Shown here in pieces: positions 22,852 through 30,099 of a stretch of 47,241 bases of DNA (position 1 is its first letter; every line of letters starts with the position of its first letter). A program made the translations under genes and the position numbers. The stretch lies in IMG/VR virus record IMGVR_UViG_3300020020_000055, positions 1 through 47,241 of that record; one strand, 5' to 3'. Source of the DNA: a virus. The notes beneath the pieces were generated by a model. It had not been told where the DNA came from. It worked only from the letters and a program-made list of their open reading frames with translations, and ran no database searches.

Positions 22852-24068
22852 CCACCACGCTCGACCCATCGCAAGCCGCCGCCGTCGAGGTCATGGTACG
22901 CGCCCGCTTTGGGTGCGTAACGGGCCCGCCCGGATCCGGTAAAACAACCACGCTCGGCGCGGCGCTCGCTCGCCTCGACGCCGACGGGCTCGACCGCCGC
23001 GCGATACGACTCGCGGCGCCGACGGGTAAAGCGGCGCGGCGCATGGCGCAAGCCACCGGCCGCGACGCCTCGACCATTCATCGGTTGTTAGGTTGGACTC
23101 GTCGCGGTTGGACGTACGACGCGGCCAACCCGCTCGACGCCGAGTGCGTGTACGTCGACGAGGCGTCCATGATTGACTATGAGATCGCGCTTGCGTTGCT
23201 CGATGGCACGCGGCGCTCGCGGTTGGTGTTGATCGGCGACGCCGACCAGCTACCGCCCGTTGGCATCGGCCGCATGTTTGGCGACCTAATCGACGCGGGC
23301 GTTGTGCCCGTCGCTCGGCTACGCACCAACCATCGCGCGGCCGAGGGATCTTGGGTCATTCGCAATGCGCCCGAGGTGTTGACGGGCGGGCCATTGGAGC
23401 TCGAAACGTCGAGCGGGTTTAGGTGGGTAACGGTCGACGACGCGGCCGCAATCCCGAGCGCAGTGCGCGCGGCGGTCGCACTCGCACCCGACCCAACTGC
23501 ATGCGTCGTGCTCGCACCGCAATACGCGGGCGCGGCCGGGTGCGACGCGCTCAACCTAGCGCTCGACGGGTTACTCAACCGCGAGCCGATGTACGTCGGT
23601 ATGCCGACCTTGCCACGGGGCGACGGCAAGCTAGCGATACGTCGCGGCGCGCGTGTAATCCAGACACGTAATAATTACGACCTCGACGTAATGAACGGTG
23701 AGATCGGACTCGTCGAGGATATCGACACGCGCGATCGCAAGGTGGTCGTGTCGTTTGACGAGCTAAAGCGCGTCATCACATACGAGGGCGACGACTCGTA
23801 CGCGCTCCAACCCGCGTACGCGCTCACGGTACACAAAACCCAAGGCTCGGAATTTCCGCGCGTGATAGTCGTATGTCACTCGACCAACACGCACATGCTT
23901 AGCCGCTCGATATTGTACACAGCAATCACGCGCGCCAAGCAACACGTAACGCTAATCGGCGACGAGCGCGGGCTCGCCCGAGCACTCAAAACCGACGCGG
24001 CACGGCGTCAAACGTCGCTCGTCGAGCGGTTGGGCGGCACGCTCGACGAGGTCGAGGCGTCGATATGA
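22848..24068 (+). CDS. RecD2-type SF1B helicase core, separate gene
   Basis: A 406-aa 5'-3' helicase with all SF1 motifs: I GPPGSGKTTT (residues 26-35), Ia APTGKAARRM, II VYVDEASM, III IGDADQLPPVG, IV LRTNHR, V ALTVHKTQGSEFP, VI LYTAITRAK. It starts directly at the LDPSQAAAVEV segment that in RecD2 follows the OB/HhH region. The missing N-terminal half is the gene at 19857-20765. The ATG overlaps the GIY-YIG-like stop. Likely used in recombination or replication restart, perhaps with the Cas4-like nuclease. Confidence 0.9.
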   Translation: MTTTLDPSQAAAVEVMVRARFGCVTGPPGSGKTTTLGAALARLDADGLDRRAIRLAAPTGKAARRMAQATGRDASTIHRLLGWTRRGWTYDAANPLDAECVYVDEASMIDYEIALALLDGTRRSRLVLIGDADQLPPVGIGRMFGDLIDAGVVPVARLRTNHRAAEGSWVIRNAPEVLTGGPLELETSSGFRWVTVDDAAAIPSAVRAAVALAPDPTACVVLAPQYAGAAGCDALNLALDGLLNREPMYVGMPTLPRGDGKLAIRRGARVIQTRNNYDLDVMNGEIGLVEDIDTRDRKVVVSFDELKRVITYEGDDSYALQPAYALTVHKTQGSEFPRVIVVCHSTNTHMLSRSILYTAITRAKQHVTLIGDERGLARALKTDAARRQTSLVERLGGTLDEVEASI

Positions 24069-24250
24069 TGACACGCGCAATCCATATCGGTTGTTTGATG
24101 GCTGTTACGGCGCTCAACATTCTGACTGTTTTGGTTTGCGTCGAGGTGCGGATACTAACGCCCTGGGTGTTGGTGCCCGCGATTGGATTGGTTTTCTCTG
24201 GCATAAGCATCGGCATTTATATTTACGAGTCACGTGAAAGGAAACGATAG
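24065..24250 (+). CDS. Small membrane protein, two transmembrane segments
   Basis: A 61-aa protein with two hydrophobic helices, about residues 6-26 and 31-53 (VLVPAIGLVFSGISIGIYIY), and a basic C-terminus. It is coupled to the helicase by an ATGA overlap. A holin-like or membrane-signalling role is possible; the position in an early operon argues against being the main holin. Confidence 0.65.
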   Translation: MMTRAIHIGCLMAVTALNILTVLVCVEVRILTPWVLVPAIGLVFSGISIGIYIYESRERKR

Positions 24251-24254
24251 CCCT

Positions 24255-24560
24255 ATGACCACGCCAACACGTACGTATGCATTGCTCGATTACTCCCAAA
24301 TGGACGCCGCTAAGGCGGTCATATCCGACACGGTCGATCGGCTCGGCTCGCTGGTCGACGACTTGCGATACTTGCCCGGCAAAGTGTCGATCCAACTCAC
24401 GGTCACGCGCGGCGGCGACGTGTTGGAAGCAACCTCCAAGGTCGAATACGTCGCCTACCAACACGCGCACGCCGAGCCGCCCAAGGTCGACGACGGCATT
24501 ACCGATGCGCTGGTCGAGGTCGAGGTGACGACCGACGCCCGGCCCGAGGATGTACTCTAG
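24255..24560 (+). CDS. Hypothetical protein
   Basis: A 101-aa protein with an N-terminal helix (AAKAVISDTVDRLGSLVDDL) and beta strands (VSIQLTVTRGGDVLEATSKV), ending acidic. I start at ATG 24255; AAAGGA lies about 14 nt upstream. Function unknown. Confidence 0.6.
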   Translation: MTTPTRTYALLDYSQMDAAKAVISDTVDRLGSLVDDLRYLPGKVSIQLTVTRGGDVLEATSKVEYVAYQHAHAEPPKVDDGITDALVEVEVTTDARPEDVL

Positions 24561-24562
24561 CC

Positions 24563-24814
24563 ATGACCGCGTACGGCGCGGTCGTCATGCTCACTGCGCG
24601 CAATTGCATGGCGACGACGGGGTTGGCATGGCAACGCGTACTGAAACTCGCCAACGCGCACGGTATCCAAGTGTTGCGCTTGGGCCCGCGGTGCACCGCG
24701 ATCGCGGCCGCGCCTTTGCTCGCGGCGTTGGAGGCGGCGCAAATCCAACCACACCGAGCACCCATGGACGAATACGACCGCGCTTTAGTTGAAGCGGGCG
24801 CACGCGAGCGTTAG
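24563..24814 (+). CDS. Small protein with HTH-like middle
   Basis: An 83-aa protein. The segment TGLAWQRVLKLANAHGIQVL followed by RLGPRCTAIAAAPLLAAL resembles small excisionase/MerR-like folds, but weakly. It is the last gene before the 24.87-kb terminator. Function unknown. Confidence 0.6.
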   Translation: MTAYGAVVMLTARNCMATTGLAWQRVLKLANAHGIQVLRLGPRCTAIAAAPLLAALEAAQIQPHRAPMDEYDRALVEAGARER

Positions 24815-24854
24815 GGTGCGTGCTACGGGATTCGTTTCTTTTCTCCTCAGAGAG

Positions 24855-24893
24855 CGGCCTACACCTTGAGCGTCCTTGCCTAGGTGTAGGCCG
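24855..24893 (+). terminator. Terminator of the rightward operon
   Basis: A perfect 12-bp stem, CGGCCTACACCT (24855-24866) with AGGTGTAGGCCG (24882-24893), and a 15-nt loop, 40 bp after the last plus-strand gene. Only a short T run follows, so it may act as a bidirectional or Rho-assisted terminator between convergent units. Confidence 0.75.
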
Positions 24894-24981
24894 TGCGGCT
24901 TTAAGTGTGTGGGTATGGAGTTTGTCGGAAGCGCCGACCATGCGACGGCGACGCCGATCCCGTACCCACACGCCCACCCAA

Positions 24982-25170
24982 CTAGGTTGACCGCTTCCAA
25001 TCGGGTGGAACCGTGACCACGACGCCGCACGCCGCGAGCGCGTCAAGCAACTTCCACATATGACGGTCGAGCGCGTCGAGGTCGTACTCACCGTCGGGAT
25101 CGCCGAAGTGTTCGGTGACCATGACGGTTACGAGTGCAACCAATCGATCGTCGGGGGTCACCGCCGACAC
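24982..25170 (-). CDS. Small hypothetical protein
   Basis: A 62-aa acidic helical protein (DDRLVALVTVMVTEHFGDPD, then ALDRHMWKLLDALAACGV). It starts at GTG 25168-25170, inside the end of the upstream gene. Last gene of a five-gene minus-strand set. Function unknown. Confidence 0.6.
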   Translation of the reverse strand: MSAVTPDDRLVALVTVMVTEHFGDPDGEYDLDALDRHMWKLLDALAACGVVVTVPPDWKRST

Positions 25171-25328
25171 CCGCGCGCAATGACCTCCAACGCGTTGGCG
25201 ATGCGCTCGCCCTGACGCTCGGTCACACCGCCCGCGTTGGCGACCGCACGCGACGCCGGGCCGAGTGCGAGTACGGCGGCCGCACCGAGTACCGCACCGA
25301 CCAGCGCCGCGACGACGACGCGGGTCAC
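25158..25328 (-). CDS. Small membrane-anchored protein
   Basis: A 56-aa protein with an N-terminal hydrophobic helix (VVVAALVGAVLGAAAVLAL, residues 4-22), then a short soluble helix (ERQGERIANALEVIARG). GTG start overlapping the previous stop as GTGA. It could be a spanin-like or regulatory membrane protein; unknown. Confidence 0.6.
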   Translation of the reverse strand: MTRVVVAALVGAVLGAAAVLALGPASRAVANAGGVTERQGERIANALEVIARGCRR

Positions 25329-25489
25329 GGTCGACGCTCCCGCACGGTCGCATGTATGGTCGCGCCGCCGATTGACGCGACCTTGATCGCCGAGGCCAGC
25401 GATTCGCACCCGAGCGCGATACCCGTACCGAGCGACCGCAACCCAACCGCGATCGCAATCCCGGCAATGATGATTCCGAGGTCACTCAT
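25325..25489 (-). CDS. Small hydrophobic protein
   Basis: A 54-aa protein with a hydrophobic N-terminus (LGIIIAGIAIAVGLRSLGTG). ATGA overlap with the HTH gene upstream and GTGA overlap downstream. Possibly membrane-associated. Function unknown. Confidence 0.58.
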   Translation of the reverse strand: MSDLGIIIAGIAIAVGLRSLGTGIALGCESLASAIKVASIGGATIHATVRERRP

Positions 25490-25722
25490 GGGCGCACCGA
25501 GTCGCGCTTGGACGCCGCGGCCGCGATCGTTGCTTCGAGCGAGGCGACGCGCGCGGCGAGGCGACGCACCTCGACGCGCAGTGACACGCCGCGCGTCGTG
25601 CGCGTCGGGTGTTTGCGTGCCGATTGGATGGCTTGGTGCGAGCAACCGAGTTCGGCTCGGATCGCGGTCGTGCTCCAACCCGCGGCGAGCAACTTGCGGA
25701 TCGATTCCGACCGCGGGCTCAT
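25486..25722 (-). CDS. HTH protein with C-terminal coiled coil
   Basis: A 78-aa DNA-binding protein. The HTH reads RKLLAAGWSTTAIRAELGCS (residues 9-28), followed by HQAIQSARKHP. The second half (VRRLAARVASLEATIAAAAS) should form a dimerising coiled coil. The layout, HTH then basic linker then coiled coil, is the same as the 143-aa plus-strand gene at 27712, in shorter form. A phage regulator is likely. Confidence 0.68.
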   Translation of the reverse strand: MSPRSESIRKLLAAGWSTTAIRAELGCSHQAIQSARKHPTRTTRGVSLRVEVRRLAARVASLEATIAAAASKRDSVRP

Positions 25723-25904
25723 ACGCCGCCCTCATCGTCGTCGAGGGCGACTAGGATGTTGCCCCACGCGAGCGCGGCCAGCATGACGCCGTCGGGCGCT
25801 ACGATTGACATCCAAGCGACCATAGGATCGGCCATGAGAGCGGCGACGCGGGCTCGGGCGGTGACTGCCATGGTCGTCGAGGCGATTGGTATAGAACTGG
25901 ACAA
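25719..25904 (-). CDS. Small hydrophobic hypothetical protein
   Basis: A 61-aa protein with a hydrophobic middle (GVMLAALAWGNILVALDDDE) and acidic end. First gene of the minus-strand set 25904-24982, coupled to the HTH gene. Function unknown. Confidence 0.55.
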   Translation of the reverse strand: MSSSIPIASTTMAVTARARVAALMADPMVAWMSIVAPDGVMLAALAWGNILVALDDDEGGV

Positions 25905-25977
25905 GCGGTAGCCTTTCGTGTTGCATGGGCGGCCGCATGATCGCGACCACGTCTAGCATTCTGCGCACGAAACAACA

Positions 25978-26010
25978 CCGCCCGCAACACGGCGTTGGTG
26001 TTGCGGGCGG
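25978..26010 (-). terminator. Hairpin after the integrase gene
   Basis: A perfect 13-bp stem, CCGCCCGCAACAC (25978-25990) with GTGTTGCGGGCGG (25998-26010), loop 7 nt, about 120 bp downstream of the integrase stop. On the minus strand it is followed by TGTTGTTTCG, a weak T-tract. It probably ends integrase transcription before the five small genes. Confidence 0.72.
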
Positions 26011-26130
26011 GTTTAGCCGCGGCGATGGCTTTACGCTTGGCTACGTAGGCTTACGAAAAATAGTGCGCGGGCATGTGACCAAATAATTCAACGGTTTCGA
26101 TACGATACGCACTACATACAAATAGTGGCG
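26011..26130. other. Gap downstream of integrase, possible attP
   Basis: A 120-bp non-coding stretch, more AT-rich than its surroundings, with AATAG-TGGCG-CTATT near 26121-26135 reaching into the end of the integrase gene. A phage attachment site usually lies beside the integrase gene, so this gap or the gap at 27562-27711 is the likely place. No core can be fixed from this window alone. Confidence 0.3.
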
Positions 26131-27561
26131 CTATTGTAACACCTGTTCAGATTTGCCCATATTTATGATGTTTGCTCCGATGGCTAAATACTTGGCGGCT
26201 TTACTTGGCTTTACCGTGCGGGCGGCACGGGTGGCTTTGGGCGGGTGTTTCCGAGGTCGGCCGGTCTTGCGCGGCGCGTCGGGTGGCATGGCGACGCCGG
26301 CCGCGAGCTCGGGTATTGCCTCCATAAGCGGCGTGAGTGAGGTAAACCCGGCCTCGCGGTACAGGTCGGCGTCGCGGTTGTACACTCGGATCATTCGCTC
26401 CGACTTGTGACCCGTTCGTTGGCGTATGTGCGAGTCGGGCTTACCCGCGGCCAGCGCAATGGTCACCATAAGCGCGCGTAAGTCGTGCGCCCGCACTTGG
26501 CCATTGTCGTCGTCGTGCACCCACAACTCGGGCCGACGCTCGCACACGCCCGCGAGTTTGAGACATGTGCGGTACCATCGCGCTTGTACCTTCATGCCGT
26601 GCGTGGGTCGGAACATGGGCGCGTCATTGGGCGGGTTGCCGCACGCGACCCGATACGCGCGCAACGCGTCGGCGGTTTCGGCCGACAGCATCCACTTGGT
26701 GTATTGCTTGGTTTTGAACATATACACGGTGAGGATGTTGGACGTCGGCGACAATGCCGACCATTTGAGCGCGGCGAGCTCGTTTACCCGCGTCCCCTCA
26801 CGTGCGAGGAAACCAAACCACATGCGGTCGTGCGGCGACACGGCCGTGCACCGCATGAGGTCGAGGTCGTCTTGCGGTTCGAGCGCGGCATGTGCGCGGC
26901 CGACCGCCTCGGGTCGGTCATGTTTGGTGATGGGTGAGCGCTCAATCAATTTCAACGGCTCGGCGGCCAGTGACACCACGCGCCGCGCAATGTCCCACAA
27001 GTTGACCGCCGTCGTCGCACGCATATGTTTGCACGCGCCGTCGTACACCTCGCCGAGGTGCGCCGCGGTGACTTGGTCGATGGGTATGTGACCGATCAAC
27101 GGAAACACGTACGTCGTCAGTTTGCCGCGCGCTTGGTCGACGCCGTGCGACGATCGCATTTCAATACCTTTGTGTTTGCGGGCGATCTCGCCCGATAGCC
27201 ATTGTTCGGCGACCTCGGCGTACGTATGCGGCCGATCGCGACGCGCCGCCTTGACGACCAATTGGCGCGACACGACGAGCTCCCAATAACGGTCGAGCTG
27301 GTCGACGGTGCGGCACTCGCCCGCCTTGAGCGTCGCCCCGTCGAGCGCGTCGCGTACCTCGGTGCGGCTCAACTGGCCGCCTTGAAACAACTCGCGGGCA
27401 TGCGTAATGACGTGGTGAGCGAGGCGGTCGCAAACGCCCGCGTCGTCAATCGGTCGGTGCAAACGGATTGACACCCGCGGCACGCCCGACTTGAGCGTTA
27501 TCCGCGCGATTGCCATGCCGTTTCGATCGGTCGCCAGTAATCCCGAGGCCGGTCTACCCAT
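26131..27561 (-). CDS. int: Tyrosine integrase
   Basis: A 476-aa site-specific recombinase for integration into and excision from the host chromosome. The catalytic set is visible: Arg in AREGTRVNELAALKW, Lys in the KTKQYTKW hairpin, HDLR box in VRAHDLRALMV, second His in RTGHKSERM, and the Tyr nucleophile in IRVYNRDADLY. The N-terminal 200 residues hold arm- and core-binding domains. The C-terminus past the Tyr is unusually long and basic, with GRPRKHPPKA, an AT-hook-like motif. I start at ATG 27559-27561, which has GGAG 11 nt upstream; the ATG at 27603 has none. Its presence marks the phage as temperate or of temperate descent. Confidence 0.92.
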   Translation of the reverse strand: MGRPASGLLATDRNGMAIARITLKSGVPRVSIRLHRPIDDAGVCDRLAHHVITHARELFQGGQLSRTEVRDALDGATLKAGECRTVDQLDRYWELVVSRQLVVKAARRDRPHTYAEVAEQWLSGEIARKHKGIEMRSSHGVDQARGKLTTYVFPLIGHIPIDQVTAAHLGEVYDGACKHMRATTAVNLWDIARRVVSLAAEPLKLIERSPITKHDRPEAVGRAHAALEPQDDLDLMRCTAVSPHDRMWFGFLAREGTRVNELAALKWSALSPTSNILTVYMFKTKQYTKWMLSAETADALRAYRVACGNPPNDAPMFRPTHGMKVQARWYRTCLKLAGVCERRPELWVHDDDNGQVRAHDLRALMVTIALAAGKPDSHIRQRTGHKSERMIRVYNRDADLYREAGFTSLTPLMEAIPELAAGVAMPPDAPRKTGRPRKHPPKATRAARTVKPSKAAKYLAIGANIINMGKSEQVLQ

Positions 27562-27711
27562 TGCTTTTGTTACTCCTGCATTGGCTATATTTAGCCATCG
27601 CACTATTTAGCGCTTGCGTGGTGCGCGGGTCAATGTGCGATAACACGTACGTTGCCGATGAAATGACTTACGCGTTACACGTCGGCGGCGTAGTGATTGG
27701 AGGGAATACGT
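27562..27711. promoter_or_regulatory. Divergent promoter region between integrase and HTH gene
   Basis: A 150-bp region between the divergent integrase and HTH/coiled-coil genes. TGGCTA-TATT-TAGCCA at 27582-27597 is a 6-bp inverted repeat with a 4-bp spacer and could be an operator, or an integrase arm or excisionase site. Confidence 0.45.
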
Positions 27712-28143
27712 ATGTCACTTGACGACACGAAACGTACCGCGGCGCTAAACATGTATTACGACGGGTACTCGGCGGCGACCGTTGCCAAAGAGCTGAAACT
27801 CAGTGACTCGTCGGTCGAGCGCTGGGTACGAGCCCGACGCGCCCAAGGTAACGAGCCCGAGCGCGGCGAGCTCAAGCGTGCGAGCCGCGGCACATGGACG
27901 GGCGCCAAGCCCAGCGCCAAAACCAAACCCAAACCCCTAGCGAAAGAAGTGCGATCGATCGTGGCCAAACCCAAAGGCAAACCCGGGCCCAAGCCCAAAC
28001 CCAAACCCGTCGACGTGGCCGCGCGGGTCGGTCGAGTCGAGCTCGCGGGCACGTCGGTCGAGCAACTCCAACGTGAAAACCGCGTGCTGCGAATCGAGCG
28101 CGATGCGTTGCGCGCGGCGTTTGACGCGATCGGCGGGTTATAA
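27712..28143 (+). CDS. HTH protein with Lys-Pro linker and coiled coil (candidate regulator or directionality factor)
   Basis: A 143-aa protein with three parts: a helix-turn-helix like those of IS3-type orfA (MYYDGYSAATVAKELKLSDS, then VERWVRARR), a basic linker of Lys-Pro repeats (KPGPKPKPKP) that should grip DNA, and a C-terminal coiled coil (VEQLQRENRVLRIERDALRA). GGAGGG at 27699-27704 sets the start at ATG 27712. Divergent from integrase, it may control integrase expression or direct excision. No transposase catalytic domain follows. Confidence 0.72.
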   Translation: MSLDDTKRTAALNMYYDGYSAATVAKELKLSDSSVERWVRARRAQGNEPERGELKRASRGTWTGAKPSAKTKPKPLAKEVRSIVAKPKGKPGPKPKPKPVDVAARVGRVELAGTSVEQLQRENRVLRIERDALRAAFDAIGGL

Positions 28144-28150
28144 GCGCGTC

Positions 28151-28636
28151 ATGCTAACCCCTGAAATACACCACGTAGATAAGTCGTCTTGGCCGCCCGG
28201 GCCATGGCACGACGAGGGCGCCGACCGCGAGGATTGGGTGCACCTCGGATACCCGTGTTTCGTGCGTCGACACGACGAGCACGGCAATTGGTGCGGGTAC
28301 GTCGCGGTCGCGCATGGTCACCCGTATTACGGATTTCATTACGAGTCGCCCGAGGTTCAATCGATCCTAGTGCACCGAGGTATGACGTACTCGGCCGCGT
28401 GCTCGGGTCACATTTGCCACGTGCCGCAACCGGGCGAGCCCGACGACGTATGGTGGTTTGGGTTTGATTGCGGTCACGGTGCGGTCGATATGTTGCCGGG
28501 TATGGTCGCTATGTTGAGCGTGCTAGGTCGCGACGTCGGCTCGCTGTTTCGCGGCACGCGGTACCGCACCAAGGTGTATGCGATTGGTCAATGCAAGCTC
28601 GTCGCCGAGCAACTAGCGCGGTTGGTGCAGCCGTGA
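28151..28636 (+). CDS. Conserved phage hypothetical protein
   Basis: A 161-aa protein with the pattern PPGPWHDEGADREDWVHLGY, PCFVRRH, CGYVAVAHGHPYYG and then HVPQPGEPDDVWWFGFDCGH. I recognise this arrangement from many temperate phages, where it is annotated as a hypothetical protein. Conserved His, Cys and Trp suggest a compact metal-binding or enzymatic fold. ATG 28151 lies 8 nt after the preceding stop. Confidence 0.7.
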   Translation: MLTPEIHHVDKSSWPPGPWHDEGADREDWVHLGYPCFVRRHDEHGNWCGYVAVAHGHPYYGFHYESPEVQSILVHRGMTYSAACSGHICHVPQPGEPDDVWWFGFDCGHGAVDMLPGMVAMLSVLGRDVGSLFRGTRYRTKVYAIGQCKLVAEQLARLVQP

Positions 28637-28929
28637 GTACGACCGCCGAGCTATCCGAGGGCGCTTTGTACTACCGCGACCTCGGCGACGAGGATGGCCG
28701 CGCGATCTCGGTGTGGGCCATGACGTTTGGCAAGGCACGCGTGTGCATTGGCCCTAACGACTTCCCTACATACGACGGCGGTTGGTGTTACGAGGATCCG
28801 CGATTGGCGATTGCGAGCGCCCATGCGTGGGATGGGAACGGCGACCCGCCCGACGGTTGGCATCGCGACGTCATGCGCGGTCGCCGACGACCCAACGGCG
28901 ACCCAAAACTTGAACACGTGCGTTGGTGA
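28633..28929 (+). CDS. Hypothetical protein
   Basis: A 98-aa protein, beta-rich in the first half (ALYYRDLGDEDGRAISVWAM) and loop-rich after (YDGGWCYEDP). GTG start overlapping the preceding stop as GTGA, so it forms an operon with the two genes before it. Function unknown. Confidence 0.65.
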   Translation: MSTTAELSEGALYYRDLGDEDGRAISVWAMTFGKARVCIGPNDFPTYDGGWCYEDPRLAIASAHAWDGNGDPPDGWHRDVMRGRRRPNGDPKLEHVRW

Positions 28930-28944
28930 GACTAACTTAGGTAA

Positions 28945-29028
28945 CCCGGTTGGTCGGGCTCGGCGCCGAGCGCATGCTGCAACGGTCGTGCGTTGCAAGC
29001 GCGTGACGCATGCCGCCGACCAACCGGG
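28945..29028. other. Branched inverted-repeat element (84 nt)
   Basis: Lies between convergent operons. A perfect 13-bp outer stem, CCCGGTTGGTCGG (28945-28957) with CCGACCAACCGGG (29016-29028), encloses two inner hairpins. One is the palindrome GCTCGGCGCCGAGC (28958-28971). The other has GCATGC (28972-28977) pairing with GCATGC (29008-29013) and TGCAACG (28978-28984) pairing with CGTTGCA (28991-28997), leaving a 6-nt loop and a 10-nt bulge. The fold is a three-way junction. No T-tract follows on either strand, so it is not a classical terminator. It may be a roadblock, a structured RNA or a DNA recognition site. Confidence 0.7.
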
Positions 29029-29043
29029 CCCCACCCAAGCGAC

Positions 29044-29277
29044 TTACGCGGCGCCGACCAGCGCAAAACGCGTTTGACGCAAGTCGTAATGGTCTCGGGT
29101 TATGGCGATTTTATGGTCGGCGCGTAACCAACCCAACGCGAGCCAAATAAAATCTGGGTCGACGTCGAGCGCGTCGACTACGTCGTAACCCGTAGCGCCC
29201 TCGGGCCGAGTACCGAGGTACGTTAGGATTTGGGCAAGTATCGGTTCCATGTCATGGGTGGTCGCGGGCGTGGTCAT
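29044..29277 (-). CDS. Small winged-helix-like protein, last gene of the late operon
   Basis: A 77-aa protein (ILAQILTYLGTRPEGATGYD, then ALDVDPDFIWLALGWLRADH, then KIAITRDHYDL) with the pattern of a small winged helix. The ATG shares one base with the endolysin stop (TAATG). Whether it binds DNA is unknown. Confidence 0.62.
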   Translation of the reverse strand: MTTPATTHDMEPILAQILTYLGTRPEGATGYDVVDALDVDPDFIWLALGWLRADHKIAITRDHYDLRQTRFALVGAA

Positions 29278-29855
29278 TAGACCGATCTAACAGCCGTAAT
29301 AAATTCCGCAATAGGGAAACCCGGGCCCGGATCCGTATGAGTCGATTCGCGCCAAGCCGCCGACACATCGCGGTGCATCGTAATCCCGCGCGGTACGCCC
29401 GCGTTCAAGGCGACCGCGTCGAGGTACGTCGTCGGGATCCTAAACTCGACGCACAACTCGGCGACCAACCGCGCCGCGATCCCGAGCGTGCGAGCCGACA
29501 CGTCGTCGAGCCACTGGTCGCGAGTTTGCGACGCGCGGCCGCAAATCTCGACGCCGATGCCTATCAAGTTAGCCGTGTGTCCAGCATGCCAAGCGGTCAA
29601 CATATACGGCACGCATAGCGTGACCGAGTCGCCGTCGACGACCGCGTGAAACGAGGTTCGCTTACCCGCGGGCTTGGGTTTGGCAATGCCGGCCGCGACG
29701 TTGTCGTCGGTCGCGCCATCGCCCTCGCCGCCCTCGGTCGAGTGCAACACGATTAGCGTAGGGTTGCGACGCATACGCGAGTAATTGACCGGATCGGCCC
29801 AACGTATACGGGTCGTGTACTTGGGTGGTACTAGGACTACGGGCGCGGCCGTCAT
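29277..29855 (-). CDS. Endolysin, N-acetylmuramoyl-L-alanine amidase (amidase_2 type)
   Basis: A 192-aa peptidoglycan amidase. Zinc-ligand candidates are H38 in LIVLHSTEGG, a His in GITMHRDVSA and the His in STHTDPGPGF near the C-terminus. FHAVVDGDSVTLCVP and GIGVEICGRA are typical of the fold. No separate cell-wall binding domain and no signal peptide, so a holin should release it. ATG 29853-29855 overlaps the membrane-protein stop as ATGA. Confidence 0.9.
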   Translation of the reverse strand: MTAAPVVLVPPKYTTRIRWADPVNYSRMRRNPTLIVLHSTEGGEGDGATDDNVAAGIAKPKPAGKRTSFHAVVDGDSVTLCVPYMLTAWHAGHTANLIGIGVEICGRASQTRDQWLDDVSARTLGIAARLVAELCVEFRIPTTYLDAVALNAGVPRGITMHRDVSAAWRESTHTDPGPGFPIAEFITAVRSV

Positions 29856-30052
29856 TGATTCCAACCTCCATACACCATAATAAACAACCCAATAGATACC
29901 AAAGCGACCACGCTCAAAAGCCCCACTAGTAAGACGGCGGCGATCCAATTGAGCTGACGCTCCAACCGCGCGCACCATCTAAATATGTGTTCGATTGCGC
30001 TTTCGATATTCTCGACGCGCCGAGGCGTAACAGGTCGAGGGAATGGCGGCAT
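29852..30052 (-). CDS. Holin candidate (XhlA-like single-pass membrane protein)
   Basis: A 66-aa protein: an amphipathic helix (RRVENIESAIEHIFRWCARL) followed by one transmembrane segment (LNWIAAVLLVGLLSVVALVS and on to residue 60). This layout resembles XhlA-type holin partners. It is coupled to the endolysin. Its start codon lies in the 3' arm of an 11-bp hairpin, so translation may be held back until late in infection. Confidence 0.72.
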   Translation of the reverse strand: MPPFPRPVTPRRVENIESAIEHIFRWCARLERQLNWIAAVLLVGLLSVVALVSIGLFIMVYGGWNQ

Positions 30053-30082
30053 GTGTCAGTGTATCACCGCACACATGCCGCC
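30045..30082 (-). promoter_or_regulatory. Hairpin sequestering the holin candidate start codon
   Basis: On the minus-strand transcript GGCGGCATGTG (30072-30082) pairs perfectly with CACATGCCGCC (30045-30055) across a 16-nt loop. The 3' arm contains the start ATG (30050-30052) of the 66-aa gene, and there is no Shine-Dalgarno in the open. Opening of the hairpin would be needed for initiation. Confidence 0.65.
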
Positions 30083-30099
30083 GCCGCCGAATCTGACTG

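Noticed and set aside
24785-25030. 81-aa minus-strand frame over the 24.87-kb terminator
   Set aside because: It spans a 12-bp stem-loop between convergent units and has a weak protein pattern; it is better explained as non-coding.
27697-28143. IS3-type transposase orfA
   Set aside because: The HTH is similar in plan, but there is no orfB, no terminal inverted repeats and no target duplication around it.
28945-29028. tRNA gene
   Set aside because: The outer stem is 13 bp, there is no anticodon arm geometry, no T-loop consensus and no discriminator/CCA layout.
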